Shown here one piece after another: positions 15,032 to 22,562 of a stretch of DNA of 37,364 nt. Within the stretch, counting starts at the first letter, position 1. Each line of letters opens with the position of its first letter. A model generated the notes under the pieces. It did no database searches. It was given only the letters and a program-made list of their open reading frames with translations, and was not told the DNA's origin. Position numbers and translations under genes: made by a program. This DNA comes from Deltaproteobacteria bacterium (GTDB lineage: Bacteria; Myxococcota; Myxococcia; Myxococcales; SZAS-1), in assembly GCA_018266075.1 (NCBI GenBank), contig JAFEBB010000073.1:1-37364 (forward strand), given 5' to 3'.

Positions 15032-15595
15032 TCACTGCAGCGGCTGGCCCGCCTCGTGGTGGATGCGCTGGAGCAGCGTGGCCATGTCGTCGGCGTGCTC
15101 CTCTTCCTTCTCGAGGATGCGCTCCATCACCCGCCGGCTGGTCGGGTCTTTCTCGCCCAGGTACTGGATGATCTCGCGGTAGGTCTCGATGGCGATGCGC
15201 TCCGCCACCAGGTCCTCCTTGATCATCTCCACCAGCGAGGCGCCCTCCTCGAACTGCGAGTGCGACCGGGCCAGGAGCCCGTCGGGCGAGAAGTTGGGGT
15301 GCCCGTTCAGCTGGCGGATGCGCTCGGCGATCTGGTCCGCGTGCTGCGCCTCCTCGTTGGAGTGCTGCATGAACTCCTCGGCGACGGCTTGGTAGTGGAT
15401 GCCCACGGCCATGTAGTAGTGCTGCCGGTACCGCAGCGTGCAGACGATCTCCGTGGCCAGCGCGTCGTTCAGGAGCTTCACCACCACGTTCACGTCACCC
15501 TGGTAGTCGGGCGTGACCGCGCCTTGCTCGATCTGCTCGCGGGCGCGCTTCTGGATCTCCTTCACGTCGGTCAGGAAGGGCTGCTTGGAAGTCAC
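15032..15595 (-). CDS. Bacterioferritin-like di-iron protein
   Basis: 187 residues from a GTG at 15595. The four-helix-bundle ligand pattern of bacterioferritin is present: Glu49 in ALATEIVCTLRY, Glu82 and His85 in NEEAQHAD, Glu132 in DLVAERIAIETY, and Glu164 with His167 in EKEEEHADD. These would form a ferroxidase centre. The heme-ligand methionine of bacterioferritin (Met52 in E. coli) corresponds to Ala83, so heme binding in the usual way is not expected. An N-terminal extension of about 30 residues precedes the bundle. It ends 10 bases from the convergent secretion cluster. The likely role is iron storage or oxidative-stress protection. Confidence 0.85.
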   Translation of the reverse strand: MTSKQPFLTDVKEIQKRAREQIEQGAVTPDYQGDVNVVVKLLNDALATEIVCTLRYRQHYYMAVGIHYQAVAEEFMQHSNEEAQHADQIAERIRQLNGHPNFSPDGLLARSHSQFEEGASLVEMIKEDLVAERIAIETYREIIQYLGEKDPTSRRVMERILEKEEEHADDMATLLQRIHHEAGQPLQ

Positions 15596-15748
15596 GGGGC
15601 TCTCCTCGCGCGATGTGCGTGTGGCGCAAATCTCCTCACGAGGCAGTGAGCGTCCAAGCAGCGGGGCCCCGGCCGCTCGGTTGCCATGAACACCTGAAGC
15701 GAGCAGACACACGTCCGCTCGCCGAGCAGATCCAACGCGAGGGAGCGG

Positions 15749-15946
15749 TCACTCGGTCGCGCGCTGCGTCTCGTCGTGCAGCGCTTCGATGCCGCGGGCC
15801 AGGGCGATGCGCAGCGCCACGCTGCGGTCCACGCGCGTGAGCTGGCCCATGGGCGTGGCGCGGAGCTGCTCCACCAATTCCTGAAGCTGCTCCAGGAGCT
15901 CCTCGGGGAGCTCCACGCGGGTGGGGTGGGTGGGCGTATCCATCAT
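15749..15946 (-). CDS. Small ribbon-helix-helix-like protein, 65 residues
   Basis: Two adjacent ATGs (15946 and 15943) could start it. The peptide has a short strand (TRVELPEELLEQLQELVEQL), a linker and a second helix (DRSVALRIALARGIEALHDE), the usual layout of CopG/Arc-type DNA-binding proteins. No toxin gene is next to it, so an antitoxin role is not supported; it may be a stand-alone regulator. It is divergent from serC with about 115 bases between the starts. Confidence 0.6.
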   Translation of the reverse strand: MMDTPTHPTRVELPEELLEQLQELVEQLRATPMGQLTRVDRSVALRIALARGIEALHDETQRATE

Positions 15947-16009
15947 GAAGCGAACGCTATGCACCAGCGAACGCACGGCCAACGGTGGCCAGCCGGGCAG
16001 GTAAACGCT

Positions 16010-16039
16010 TTGGAGTTCCGGCGCTGCGCGCGCTATCAA
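16010..16039 (+). promoter_or_regulatory. Candidate serC promoter
   Basis: TTGGAG (16010-16015), 18-base spacer, TATCAA (16034-16039). The ribosome site AGGAGG follows at about 16051, 5 bases before the ATG. Confidence 0.4.
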
Positions 16040-16061
16040 GGGCCGTCCCCAGGAGGATCTG

Positions 16062-17189
16062 ATGGCCCGCACCATGAACTTCAACGCCGGCCCCGCCGCG
16101 CTGCCCTTGCCGGCCCTCGAGCGCGCGCGCGAGGAGTTCCTCGACTTCTCGGGCAGCGGCATGTCGGTGATGGAGCACTCGCACCGCGGCAAGGAGTACG
16201 ACGCCGTCCACGAAGAGGCCCTGGCCCAGCTCAAGGCGCTCCTCGGCGTGCCCCACTCGCACGCGATCCTGTTCCTGCAAGGCGGCGCCAGCCAGCTCTT
16301 CGCCCAGGTGCCGATGAACTTCCTGCCCGCGGGGCAGAGCGCCGACTACGTGGTCAACGGCGTCTGGGGCGAGAAGGCCATCGGCGAGGCCAGGGCCATC
16401 CAGAGCCTGGGCGGCGGTACCGCGCGGCTCGCGGGCAGCAGTGGCGTCGGCGACGGCAAGGAGAAGCAGTACACGCGCGTCGTTCGCCAGGACGAGCTCC
16501 AGCTCGACGGCAAGGCCGCCTACCTGCACTTCACCAGCAACGAGACCATCCACGGCAACCAGTACGCGGTGGTGCCGGAGCGGCCGTTCCCGGTGGGGCC
16601 GTCGCCGCTGGTCTGCGACATGTCGAGCGACTTCCTCTGGAAGCCCACCGACGTCTCCAAGTTCGCGCTCATCTACGCTGGCGCGCAGAAGAACATCGGC
16701 CCGAGCGGCGTGGTGGTGGTCATCGCGGCCAAGGAGTTCATCGAGCGCGGCCGCAAGGACATCCCCAAGATCTTCCAGCTCCGCACCGTGCTGGAGAACA
16801 ACTCGCTCTACAACACGCCGCCCACGTTCGGCATCTACATGATCCGCAACGTGCTCGCGTGGGCCCAGAAGCTCGGCGGCCTGCCTGCCATCGAGAAGCT
16901 CAACCGCGAGAAGGCCGCGGCCATCTACGGCGCCATCGACGGCAGCAACGGCTTCTTCAACTGCCCGGTGGAGAAGGAGAGCCGCTCGGTGATGAACGTC
17001 GTCTTCCGGCTGCCGAACGAGAAGCTGGAGGAGGAGCTCGTGGGCGCCGCCAAGAAGGAGGGCATGGTGGGACTCAAGGGCCACCGCTCGGTGGGCGGCA
17101 TCCGCGTGTCGCTCTACAACGCCGTGGAGCTCGCCTGGGCGAGGGAGCTGGCGTCGTTCATGAAGCAGTTCGCGCAGAAGAAGGCCTGA
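16062..17189 (+). CDS. serC: Phosphoserine aminotransferase SerC
   Basis: 375 residues, the usual length. It makes 3-phosphoserine from 3-phosphohydroxypyruvate and glutamate in serine biosynthesis, and the equivalent step in pyridoxal phosphate synthesis. The N-terminus [11 protein letters not shown], the [10 protein letters not shown] loop that holds phosphate, and [12 protein letters not shown] with the PLP-binding lysine at 210 are all diagnostic. The C-terminal [12 protein letters not shown] segment matches the family. The start is fixed by AGGAGG. Serine partners serA and serB are not in the window. Confidence 0.96.
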   Translation: MARTMNFNAGPAALPLPALERAREEFLDFSGSGMSVMEHSHRGKEYDAVHEEALAQLKALLGVPHSHAILFLQGGASQLFAQVPMNFLPAGQSADYVVNGVWGEKAIGEARAIQSLGGGTARLAGSSGVGDGKEKQYTRVVRQDELQLDGKAAYLHFTSNETIHGNQYAVVPERPFPVGPSPLVCDMSSDFLWKPTDVSKFALIYAGAQKNIGPSGVVVVIAAKEFIERGRKDIPKIFQLRTVLENNSLYNTPPTFGIYMIRNVLAWAQKLGGLPAIEKLNREKAAAIYGAIDGSNGFFNCPVEKESRSVMNVVFRLPNEKLEEELVGAAKKEGMVGLKGHRSVGGIRVSLYNAVELAWARELASFMKQFAQKKA

Positions 17190-17248
17190 AGAAAGGCTGA
17201 AGGCCGGAATACGCGGGCCCGCCGTGCGTCGAACGCGGGCGGCCTGCG

Positions 17249-17277
17249 TTGACACCCCCTGGGGCAGGGTGTTGTGT
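17249..17277 (+). promoter_or_regulatory. Promoter before the thiolase gene
   Basis: A consensus TTGACA (17249-17254), a 17-base spacer and TTGTGT (17272-17277), 23 bases before the ATG. The -35 is perfect; the -10 is weak, which often means an activator is needed. Confidence 0.5.
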
Positions 17278-17300
17278 TGGGCGGCTCTGTTGGAGGCTCC

Positions 17301-18464
17301 ATGTCGGAAGCGGTGATCGTCGAGGCGGTGCGGACCGGGCGCGGCAAGCGCAAGGGGACGCTGGCCGGTGTCCACCCCGTGGACCTGGCCGCGCACGTGC
17401 TCGAGGCCGCCATCCGCCGCGCCGGCATCGCGCCCGCGCTCGTGGACGACGTGGCACTCGGCTGTGTCTCGCCGGTGGGCGAGCAGGGCTTGAACATCGC
17501 GCGTGGCGCGGTGCTCGCGGCGGGACTGCCCATCGACATCGCCGGCGTCAGCGTGAATCGCTTCTGCGGTTCGGGACTTCAGGCCGTGAACCAGGCCGCC
17601 TTGGCCGTGATGGGCGGACAGAGCGAGATCGCCATCGGCGGCGGCGTCGAGAACATGACCCGCGTGCCCATGGGCTCCGACGCGGTCGGGCCGGGCAATG
17701 GACCGGCGTCGCCGCAGCTGCTCGAGCGCTGGCCCAACCTCGTTCCGCAGGGCATCTCCGCGGAAATGATCGCCGAGCAGTGGAAGCTCAGCCGCCGCGA
17801 GCTCGACGAGTACAGCGCCGCCAGCCAGCAGAAGGCCGGCGCAGCGATTGCCGCGGGCAAGTTCAAGAACGAGATCGAGCCGCTCGACGTGGACCTGCCC
17901 GACGGCCGCAAGGTGAGCTTCGCCACCGACGAGCACTGCCGCCCCACGACGACCGTCGAGGTCCTCGCGGGCCTGAAGCCGGCCTTCAAGGAAGACGGCG
18001 TCATCCACGCGGGCAACAGCTCGGGCATCGTCGACGGCGCCGCGGCGGTCGTCGTGACCTCGCCCGAGGGCGCGAAGAAGCACGGCCTCAAGCCGCGCGC
18101 GAAGATCGTGAGCATGGCCGTGGCCGGCTCGGACCCGGTGATCATGCTCACCGGCCCCATCCCCTCGACGAAGAAGGCGCTGGCCAAGGCCGGCCTCACC
18201 ATCAACGACATCGATCTCTTCGAGATCAACGAGGCGTTCGCGCCGGTGCCCATCGTGGTCGCGCGCGAGCTGGGCATCCCGCTGGAGAAGCTGAACGTGA
18301 ACGGCGGCGCCATCGCCCTTGGCCATCCGCTCGGCGCCACCGGCGCGATCCTCGTGGCCACCGTGCTCAACGAGCTGGAGCGCCGCGACCTGCGCCGCGG
18401 CCTGGTCACGCTCTGCATTGGCTACGGCATGGGCATCACCACCATCATCGACCGGAAGGTCTGA
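17301..18464 (+). CDS. Thiolase (acetyl-CoA acyltransferase)
   Basis: 387 residues from the ATG at 17301. Catalytic features of thiolases are complete: nucleophile Cys89 in VNRFCGSGLQAV, the NGGAIALGHPLGATGA loop with His342, and the second cysteine Cys372 in CIGYGMG. Family members either cleave 3-ketoacyl-CoA at the end of fatty-acid beta-oxidation (FadA) or condense two acetyl-CoA (AtoB/PhaA). Sequence alone does not decide between them; the VNRFCGSG form and the absence of a neighbouring phaB lean slightly to FadA. The usual partner fadB is not adjacent. Confidence 0.93.
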   Translation: MSEAVIVEAVRTGRGKRKGTLAGVHPVDLAAHVLEAAIRRAGIAPALVDDVALGCVSPVGEQGLNIARGAVLAAGLPIDIAGVSVNRFCGSGLQAVNQAALAVMGGQSEIAIGGGVENMTRVPMGSDAVGPGNGPASPQLLERWPNLVPQGISAEMIAEQWKLSRRELDEYSAASQQKAGAAIAAGKFKNEIEPLDVDLPDGRKVSFATDEHCRPTTTVEVLAGLKPAFKEDGVIHAGNSSGIVDGAAAVVVTSPEGAKKHGLKPRAKIVSMAVAGSDPVIMLTGPIPSTKKALAKAGLTINDIDLFEINEAFAPVPIVVARELGIPLEKLNVNGGAIALGHPLGATGAILVATVLNELERRDLRRGLVTLCIGYGMGITTIIDRKV

Positions 18465-18490
18465 AGAAGAGCTGCACGAAGGAGCAACCG

Positions 18491-19879
18491 ATGCACGCCG
18501 TCGCGCTGTTTGCCGCCGCGCTTCTCTCCGCGGCCTCCCCGCCTCCCGAGGCCCAGCGGGCCAAGGACCAGGCCGACGCGCTCAAGAAGCAGGGCGACGT
18601 GTCCGGCGCCGAGGCCGCGTACAAGCAGGCCATCGCCCTCTTCCCGATGTACGCGCTCGCGCATAACGACTACGGCTCGCTGCTCTTCGAGAACGGCCGC
18701 GTGCCCGAGGCCATCGGCCAGTTCCAGGAGGCCACCAAGGGCGATCCGGACTACGCGATTGCTTGGTTCAACCTGGGCTTCGCTTCGCGCAAGACCGGCG
18801 CGTATGCCGAGGCGGTGAAGGCCTACCAGAAGTACGTGACCCTCAAGCCCGACGACACCGACGGCTGGTACGGCCTGGGCGAGTCGTGCCGCAACGCAGG
18901 CCAGAAGGAGTGCGCGATCACCGGGTACAAGACCTATCTCGATCGTGAGCACCGTCCGAGCGAGCAGAAGTGGATCGACAAGGCCCACGCGTACCTCGCC
19001 GATCTGCAGCCGCAGAACGCGCCCGCCCCTGCGACGACCTCCACGGCGGTGACCACCACCACCAGCCCGACGCCGACGACGACCGCGGCACCGGTGCCGA
19101 CGCCGATTCCGTCGACGCCTGCGCCAGCCACCACCGTGGCGCCGACCGCGGTGGCTGCGGCCAGCTCGCCGCTCGCGCTGCAGAAGATCTCCCAGGGCGA
19201 CCAGCTCTTCTCGGCCAAGCAGTTCCGCGATGCGCTCTTCGCCTATCAGGACGCGGTGAACGCCGATCCGGCGAACGTCGAGGCGCTCTTCGACCTGGGC
19301 AAGACCTACGCGGTGATGGGCTACTACCCGCAGGCCATCGATCGCTGGCAGCGCGTGGTGGAGCTCGCCGCCGATCCGGGCGTGAAGCAGCGCGCGCAGG
19401 AGAACATCGCCAAGGCGCAGGCCAAGGTGGGCATTACCAACTCGCCGCCGGCCACGCCGACCAGCGCGCCCGCGCCGCAGCCCACCGTGGTGCCCGCTGC
19501 CACCGGCGCCGACGCCGCCCGCCAGCACTACGAAGAGGGCGTGGCGCTCATCAACCAGCGCCAGTACCAGCCCGCGATCGACGCGCTCAACGCCTCGCTC
19601 CAGGCCAGCCCGGGCTACGCGCTGGCGATGGCCGCGCGGGGCAGCGCGCACGTGGGTCTGCGCCAGTATCCCGAGGCGGTGGACGACTACCAGTCCGCGC
19701 TTCGCCTGGATCCGAACATGGCCACGCCGCTCTTCGGCGCGGCCGAGGCGTTCCGCGCGCTGGGCCGCAAGCAGGACGCCAAGCTCTACTACCAGCGCTA
19801 CGCCGACTCGCGTGCGCCGGACGTCTCGCCGCAGCTCCAGGACGAGGCGCGTCGCCGGGTGAGCGAGCTCGGGCCGTAG
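18491..19879 (+). CDS. Exported TPR-repeat protein, 462 residues
   Basis: The ATG at 18491 follows GGAG with an 7-base gap. A short signal-like N-terminus (MHAVALFAAALLSAASPPPE) precedes two blocks of tetratricopeptide repeats (about 20-165 and 230-310). A third set follows (about 345-455, for example YPEAVDDYQSALRLDPNMA). Low-complexity Pro/Thr/Ala linkers (about 175-225 and 315-340) separate the blocks. TPR solenoids bind peptide segments and act as scaffolds, here probably in the periplasm or at the outer membrane. It lies 26 bases after the thiolase gene but no functional link is evident. Confidence 0.85.
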   Translation: MHAVALFAAALLSAASPPPEAQRAKDQADALKKQGDVSGAEAAYKQAIALFPMYALAHNDYGSLLFENGRVPEAIGQFQEATKGDPDYAIAWFNLGFASRKTGAYAEAVKAYQKYVTLKPDDTDGWYGLGESCRNAGQKECAITGYKTYLDREHRPSEQKWIDKAHAYLADLQPQNAPAPATTSTAVTTTTSPTPTTTAAPVPTPIPSTPAPATTVAPTAVAAASSPLALQKISQGDQLFSAKQFRDALFAYQDAVNADPANVEALFDLGKTYAVMGYYPQAIDRWQRVVELAADPGVKQRAQENIAKAQAKVGITNSPPATPTSAPAPQPTVVPAATGADAARQHYEEGVALINQRQYQPAIDALNASLQASPGYALAMAARGSAHVGLRQYPEAVDDYQSALRLDPNMATPLFGAAEAFRALGRKQDAKLYYQRYADSRAPDVSPQLQDEARRRVSELGP

Positions 19880-19902
19880 CCGGAACTTCGCCGCCAGGCG
19901 GG

Positions 19903-19931
19903 TTGTCGCGCGCGCGGACGGTCCCTACCGT
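19903..19931 (+). promoter_or_regulatory. Promoter giving a probable leaderless message
   Basis: TTGTCG (19903-19908), a 17-base spacer, TACCGT (19926-19931), then only six bases to the GTG at 19938. No ribosome site is present, so transcription probably starts at the start codon. Confidence 0.5.
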
Positions 19932-19937
19932 TTCCGG

Positions 19938-20351
19938 GTGGAGACTTCTGCCCGCAGCTTCCGCACGGGAGCCATCTTGCGGCTGGCGCTGGCCGGCGCG
20001 GGCATCTTCTGGGCGGTGTGCTTCCTGGGCCTGGAGCTGCGCGGCCACGGCCTCGTCTCCGGCGCGACCACCTGGGGCTGCGCGGTGTTCGCCGGCTTCT
20101 TCTTCGCGCTCTGGGTGTACCACTCGCGCCTGCGCATCGACGTCGACGGCGCGGGCGTGCACTACCGCACCCTTCGCAAGAGTGTGCGGGTTGCCTTCGG
20201 CGACATCTTGCGCGTGAGCGTCTTGCCCACGGTGAGCCTGCGCATCTACCTCGTGCAGACCCGGCGCGGGCTCATCTCCTTCACCAGCAACTTGAAGGGA
20301 CACCGCGAGCTCTTCGCGCTGCTCGTGGAGCGCGCGAACCTCGCGGCCTAG
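19938..20351 (+). CDS. Membrane protein with a PH-like domain, 137 residues
   Basis: GTG start at 19938. Two membrane helices (about 12-32 and 42-58) are followed by a soluble domain. Its strands RIDVDGAGVHYRTLRKSVRV, AFGDILRVSV and YLVQTRRGLISFTSN have the look of bacterial PH-like domains found in small two-helix membrane proteins. The function is unknown. Its TAG stop shares the CTAG at 20348-20351 with the stop of the convergent gene. Confidence 0.65.
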   Translation: METSARSFRTGAILRLALAGAGIFWAVCFLGLELRGHGLVSGATTWGCAVFAGFFFALWVYHSRLRIDVDGAGVHYRTLRKSVRVAFGDILRVSVLPTVSLRIYLVQTRRGLISFTSNLKGHRELFALLVERANLAA

Positions 20352-20689
20352 CGCAGCTCCGCGCGCAGGAAATCTTTCGCGCCCGCGGGCCCGCTCAGCC
20401 GCAGCCACACCGGCCCCTGGTGTGGCTCGGCCGCGAGCGCGAGGGTGAGGAACCGACAGCAGCGGCGCTCGGCGTCGATCCACTCGGCCAGCTCGGTCAG
20501 CGGCATCTTGGCCGCGTCGACGTGCAGCCCGAAGCCGGCATCCAGCTCGCGCAGCTCGATGACAGCGGTCCGCAGCTTCTGGCTCAGCACCTGGTGACGC
20601 GCGCGCTGCGCGGGATCGAGCGCGTGAAGGTCGCAGGCCATCGGTTCGGGCGAAGCAGCGAGGGCGACGGTCAGCACGGCAGCGAACAT
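20348..20689 (-). CDS. Small RRCC-motif protein controlled by the adjacent MerR regulator
   Basis: 113 residues from the ATG at 20689, which has a strong AAGGAGGAA ribosome site. A short hydrophobic N-terminus (MFAAVLTVALAASPEP) may be a signal peptide. The core LAEWIDAERRCCRFLTLAL, then GPVWLRLSGPAGAKDFLRAE, is a pattern I know from small proteins of unknown function encoded next to merR-type regulators. Vicinal Cys77-Cys78 could bind a soft metal. The gene is divergent from the MerR gene with the operator between them. Confidence 0.7.
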   Translation of the reverse strand: MFAAVLTVALAASPEPMACDLHALDPAQRARHQVLSQKLRTAVIELRELDAGFGLHVDAAKMPLTELAEWIDAERRCCRFLTLALAAEPHQGPVWLRLSGPAGAKDFLRAELR

Positions 20690-20714
20690 GGGTTCCTCCT
20701 TGGGTTCGCGGCCA

Positions 20715-20745
20715 AGGCTGCAAGTTGAAGTACACTTCAAGTCAA
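20715..20745 (-). promoter_or_regulatory. MerR-type promoter with operator dyad between -35 and -10
   Basis: The leftward -35 is TTGACT (20745-20740), the -10 region CAGCCT (20720-20715), and the spacer is 19 bases, longer than the usual 17. Inside it is the perfect dyad TTGAAGTACACTTCAA (20725-20740). An over-long spacer containing the operator is the hallmark of MerR-controlled promoters, in which the activated regulator untwists the DNA. Confidence 0.75.
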
Positions 20746-20759
20746 GCGAAAGGGCGTGC

Positions 20760-21155
20760 GTGCGCATCGGCGAGCTGGCCAAGAAGGCGAACGTGGCGAC
20801 CTCGACGGTGCGCTTCTACGAGCGCGCGGGGCTCTTGCCGCGGGCGGATCGCAGCTCGGGCCGGCGCGTCTACGACGGGAGCGAGCTCGATCGGCTGGCG
20901 CTGATTGGTTTCGCGCAGGCGTGCGGGTTCACGCTGGCCGAGGTCCGCACGCTGCTCTCGGGAGAGAAGCCCGGCCGCGCGCGCGAACGCTGGATGCCGC
21001 TCGCCAAAGCCAAGCTTCTCGAGCTTCGGCAGACCGAAGCGCGGCTGCGCGGGATGCGTGGGCTCCTCACGCGCCTGCTCGATTGCCAGTGCGTGGACGT
21101 CGGCGAGTGCGGGCGACGGATTCGGTCGGCGGCTAGCGCACGGCCCAAGCGATGA
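20760..21155 (+). CDS. MerR-family metal-type regulator
   Basis: 131 residues from the GTG at 20760. The N-terminal winged helix is textbook (MRIGELAKKANVATSTVRFY, then ERAGLLPRADRSSGRRVY), followed by the long dimerisation helix and a C-terminal loop CQCVDVGEC (Cys109, Cys111, Cys117). CueR and ZntR-type sensors hold their metal with cysteines at this place, so a metal or thiol-reactive effector is likely, but which one cannot be read from the sequence. It probably activates the divergent gene at 20348-20689 and limits its own expression. Its 3' end overlaps that of the FHA gene by 23 bases. Confidence 0.88.
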   Translation: MRIGELAKKANVATSTVRFYERAGLLPRADRSSGRRVYDGSELDRLALIGFAQACGFTLAEVRTLLSGEKPGRARERWMPLAKAKLLELRQTEARLRGMRGLLTRLLDCQCVDVGECGRRIRSAASARPKR

Positions 21156-21966
21156 CCACCGCGCCGGCGCCCGCGGCGAAGAGCGCCAGGCCCATGAGCA
21201 TCACCTCGAAGCCGGCCAGCGCGGGCTGGCGCTTCTTCTTCGGCTGCGGTTCCGGCGTCTCGACGGGCTCGGGCTTCGGCTCGGGCGCGACGACCTTGGG
21301 CTCCACGGGCTTGGTCGGCTCGGGCGGCGGCGTCGGACGCTGCGGCTCGAGCGGCTTCTCGAACGCCAGGATCGTGTTGCCAATCTGAATCGTCTCGCCG
21401 CCGCGCAGGCTCTGGGAGCCCGTGAGCCGCACGCCGTCGACGAGCACGCCGTTGGCGCTCATCAGATCCACGACCTGAAACGAATCGCCTGTTCGGACGA
21501 GCTTGGCGTGCATGCGCGACGCGAGCGCGTCGCTCACGCGGGCCACGCAACCTTCGCCGCGGCCGACGAACGTGGCCTGCTCCATGAGCACCACGCGCCG
21601 GCCGATGTCCGGACCGTTGAGCCAGAGCAGCGACGGCAGGCCCGGCTTCACCGGCATCGGCGTCCCGCGCAGCATCGCGCGCGCGAGCAGCTTGGTCTGG
21701 GGCGCGGCGTCGGGCAGGGCGACGAGCGCCACCTCGACCGCACCGATCTTCACCACGTCGCCCGGCCGCAGCAGCCGACGCGAACCCGCCGCGAGCTTCT
21801 GCGCGCCGATCTGCGCCTCGGCCTTCGCGGAGGCGATCGCGTGGTCACCGCGTGGCTCCAGGGCCAGAGCGCCTTCGGGCAGGCCGTGCGCGGCGCCGAG
21901 CACCAGGCGGCCTTCGAGGGCGAGCTTCTGGGGGTTGGCGCCCGCGCGGATTTCGAGGGAGAGCAT
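21133..21966 (-). CDS. FHA-domain protein with a C-terminal membrane anchor
   Basis: 277 residues from the ATG at 21966; a TTG 36 bases upstream is an alternative start. A diverged FHA-like segment (about 60-85, RPGDVVKIGAVEVALV) precedes a canonical FHA domain (about 115-205). Its phosphothreonine-binding residues are visible: Gly-Arg 135-136 in FVGRGEG, Ser150 and His153 in ALASRMHAK, and Asn-Gly at 172-173. A Pro/Lys/Glu-rich linker (about 206-245) leads to one membrane helix (about 255-275). The FHA part would face the cytosol and recruit proteins phosphorylated by Ser/Thr kinases, which are abundant in myxobacteria. Confidence 0.85.
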   Translation of the reverse strand: MLSLEIRAGANPQKLALEGRLVLGAAHGLPEGALALEPRGDHAIASAKAEAQIGAQKLAAGSRRLLRPGDVVKIGAVEVALVALPDAAPQTKLLARAMLRGTPMPVKPGLPSLLWLNGPDIGRRVVLMEQATFVGRGEGCVARVSDALASRMHAKLVRTGDSFQVVDLMSANGVLVDGVRLTGSQSLRGGETIQIGNTILAFEKPLEPQRPTPPPEPTKPVEPKVVAPEPKPEPVETPEPQPKKKRQPALAGFEVMLMGLALFAAGAGAVVIAWAVR

Positions 21967-22004
21967 GCCGGCCGGTAGTTCACGGACCGTGCCGACAGCC
22001 AAGC

Positions 22005-22055
22005 GCCTGAAAAGAGGAACCCCCGAGGCCGGCCTGTCGGCGCGGCGATCGGGGG
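22005..22055 (-). terminator. Rho-independent-type terminator for the 69-residue gene
   Basis: Reading leftward, CCCCCGA pairs with TCGGGGG across a GC-rich loop, followed by the pyrimidine-rich TTCCTCTTTTC. It lies 26 bases after the stop at 22081 and before the FHA gene start, so it separates the two units. Confidence 0.55.
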
Positions 22056-22080
22056 CTGTCTGCGGCGCGATCGGGACTGC

Positions 22081-22290
22081 TCAGAGCGCCTTGCGCAGCT
22101 CGACGACGTTCCCGTCGATCTTCACCGGGCCCTCGCTCGCCGCCTTCAGCTCCTGGGTCACCAGGTCGAGCAGCTCCGTCGAGATGGCGACGATGGCGTT
22201 GTGGTCGTAGCCGTTCTCGCGCAGCTCTTTGAAGAACGACTTGGCCAGGATCTTCGGCGCGTTGTTCGTCTTCATGGCTTGGCTCCGCAT
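22081..22290 (-). CDS. Unknown 69-residue protein behind a sigma-54-type promoter
   Basis: ATG at 22290 follows AGGAG with a 7-base spacer; a second in-frame ATG lies five codons later. The product is helical with a central NGYDHNAIVAISTELLDLVT stretch and a C-terminal beta element (GPVKIDGNVVELRKAL). No cysteines, signal peptide or membrane helix. I do not recognise a family. Its dedicated promoter (22331-22347) and terminator show it is a monocistronic, regulated gene. Confidence 0.7.
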   Translation of the reverse strand: MRSQAMKTNNAPKILAKSFFKELRENGYDHNAIVAISTELLDLVTQELKAASEGPVKIDGNVVELRKAL

Positions 22291-22330
22291 GATGGGCTCC
22301 TGGTTGCGACCAGCGACGGCACCCTGCTTA

Positions 22331-22347
22331 AGCAACCGCTCTGCCAA
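22331..22347 (-). promoter_or_regulatory. Sigma-54 (RpoN) -24/-12 promoter
   Basis: Leftward TTGGCAGAGCGGTTGCT matches the YTGGCACGRNNNTTGCW consensus at all but two fixed positions, with GG and GC exactly ten bases apart. It lies 41 bases before the ATG at 22290. Such promoters need an AAA+ enhancer-binding activator; none is encoded in the window. Confidence 0.65.
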
Positions 22348-22518
22348 GTCCGGAAGGATTTTGAAAATTCCCTGATCTCGGCATGTTGCAACGCGCTGTT
22401 CAGTCCCAGGCTGCGAAGCGCAGTTCGCATTTGGCCCGATTTGCCCCCAAGCGGGGCGCGAACAGGGAAGCGCATTACGCACCCGAAGAACGCGGGAGGA
22501 CCGAAAGATTCCGCGATG

Positions 22519-22547
22519 TTGAAGATGCTTGGGGCGGTCTGTTACAC
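22519..22547 (+). promoter_or_regulatory. Promoter for the flavoprotein gene
   Basis: TTGAAG (22519-22524), 17-base spacer, TTACAC (22542-22547), 15 bases before the ATG at 22563. The leader would be short and there is no clear Shine-Dalgarno. Confidence 0.45.
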
Positions 22548-22562
22548 CCCGACCAAGCAGCC

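Noticed and set aside
15749-15946. Toxin-antitoxin module
   Set aside because: The ribbon-helix-helix-like protein has no toxin partner; its neighbours are a ferritin-like gene and serC.
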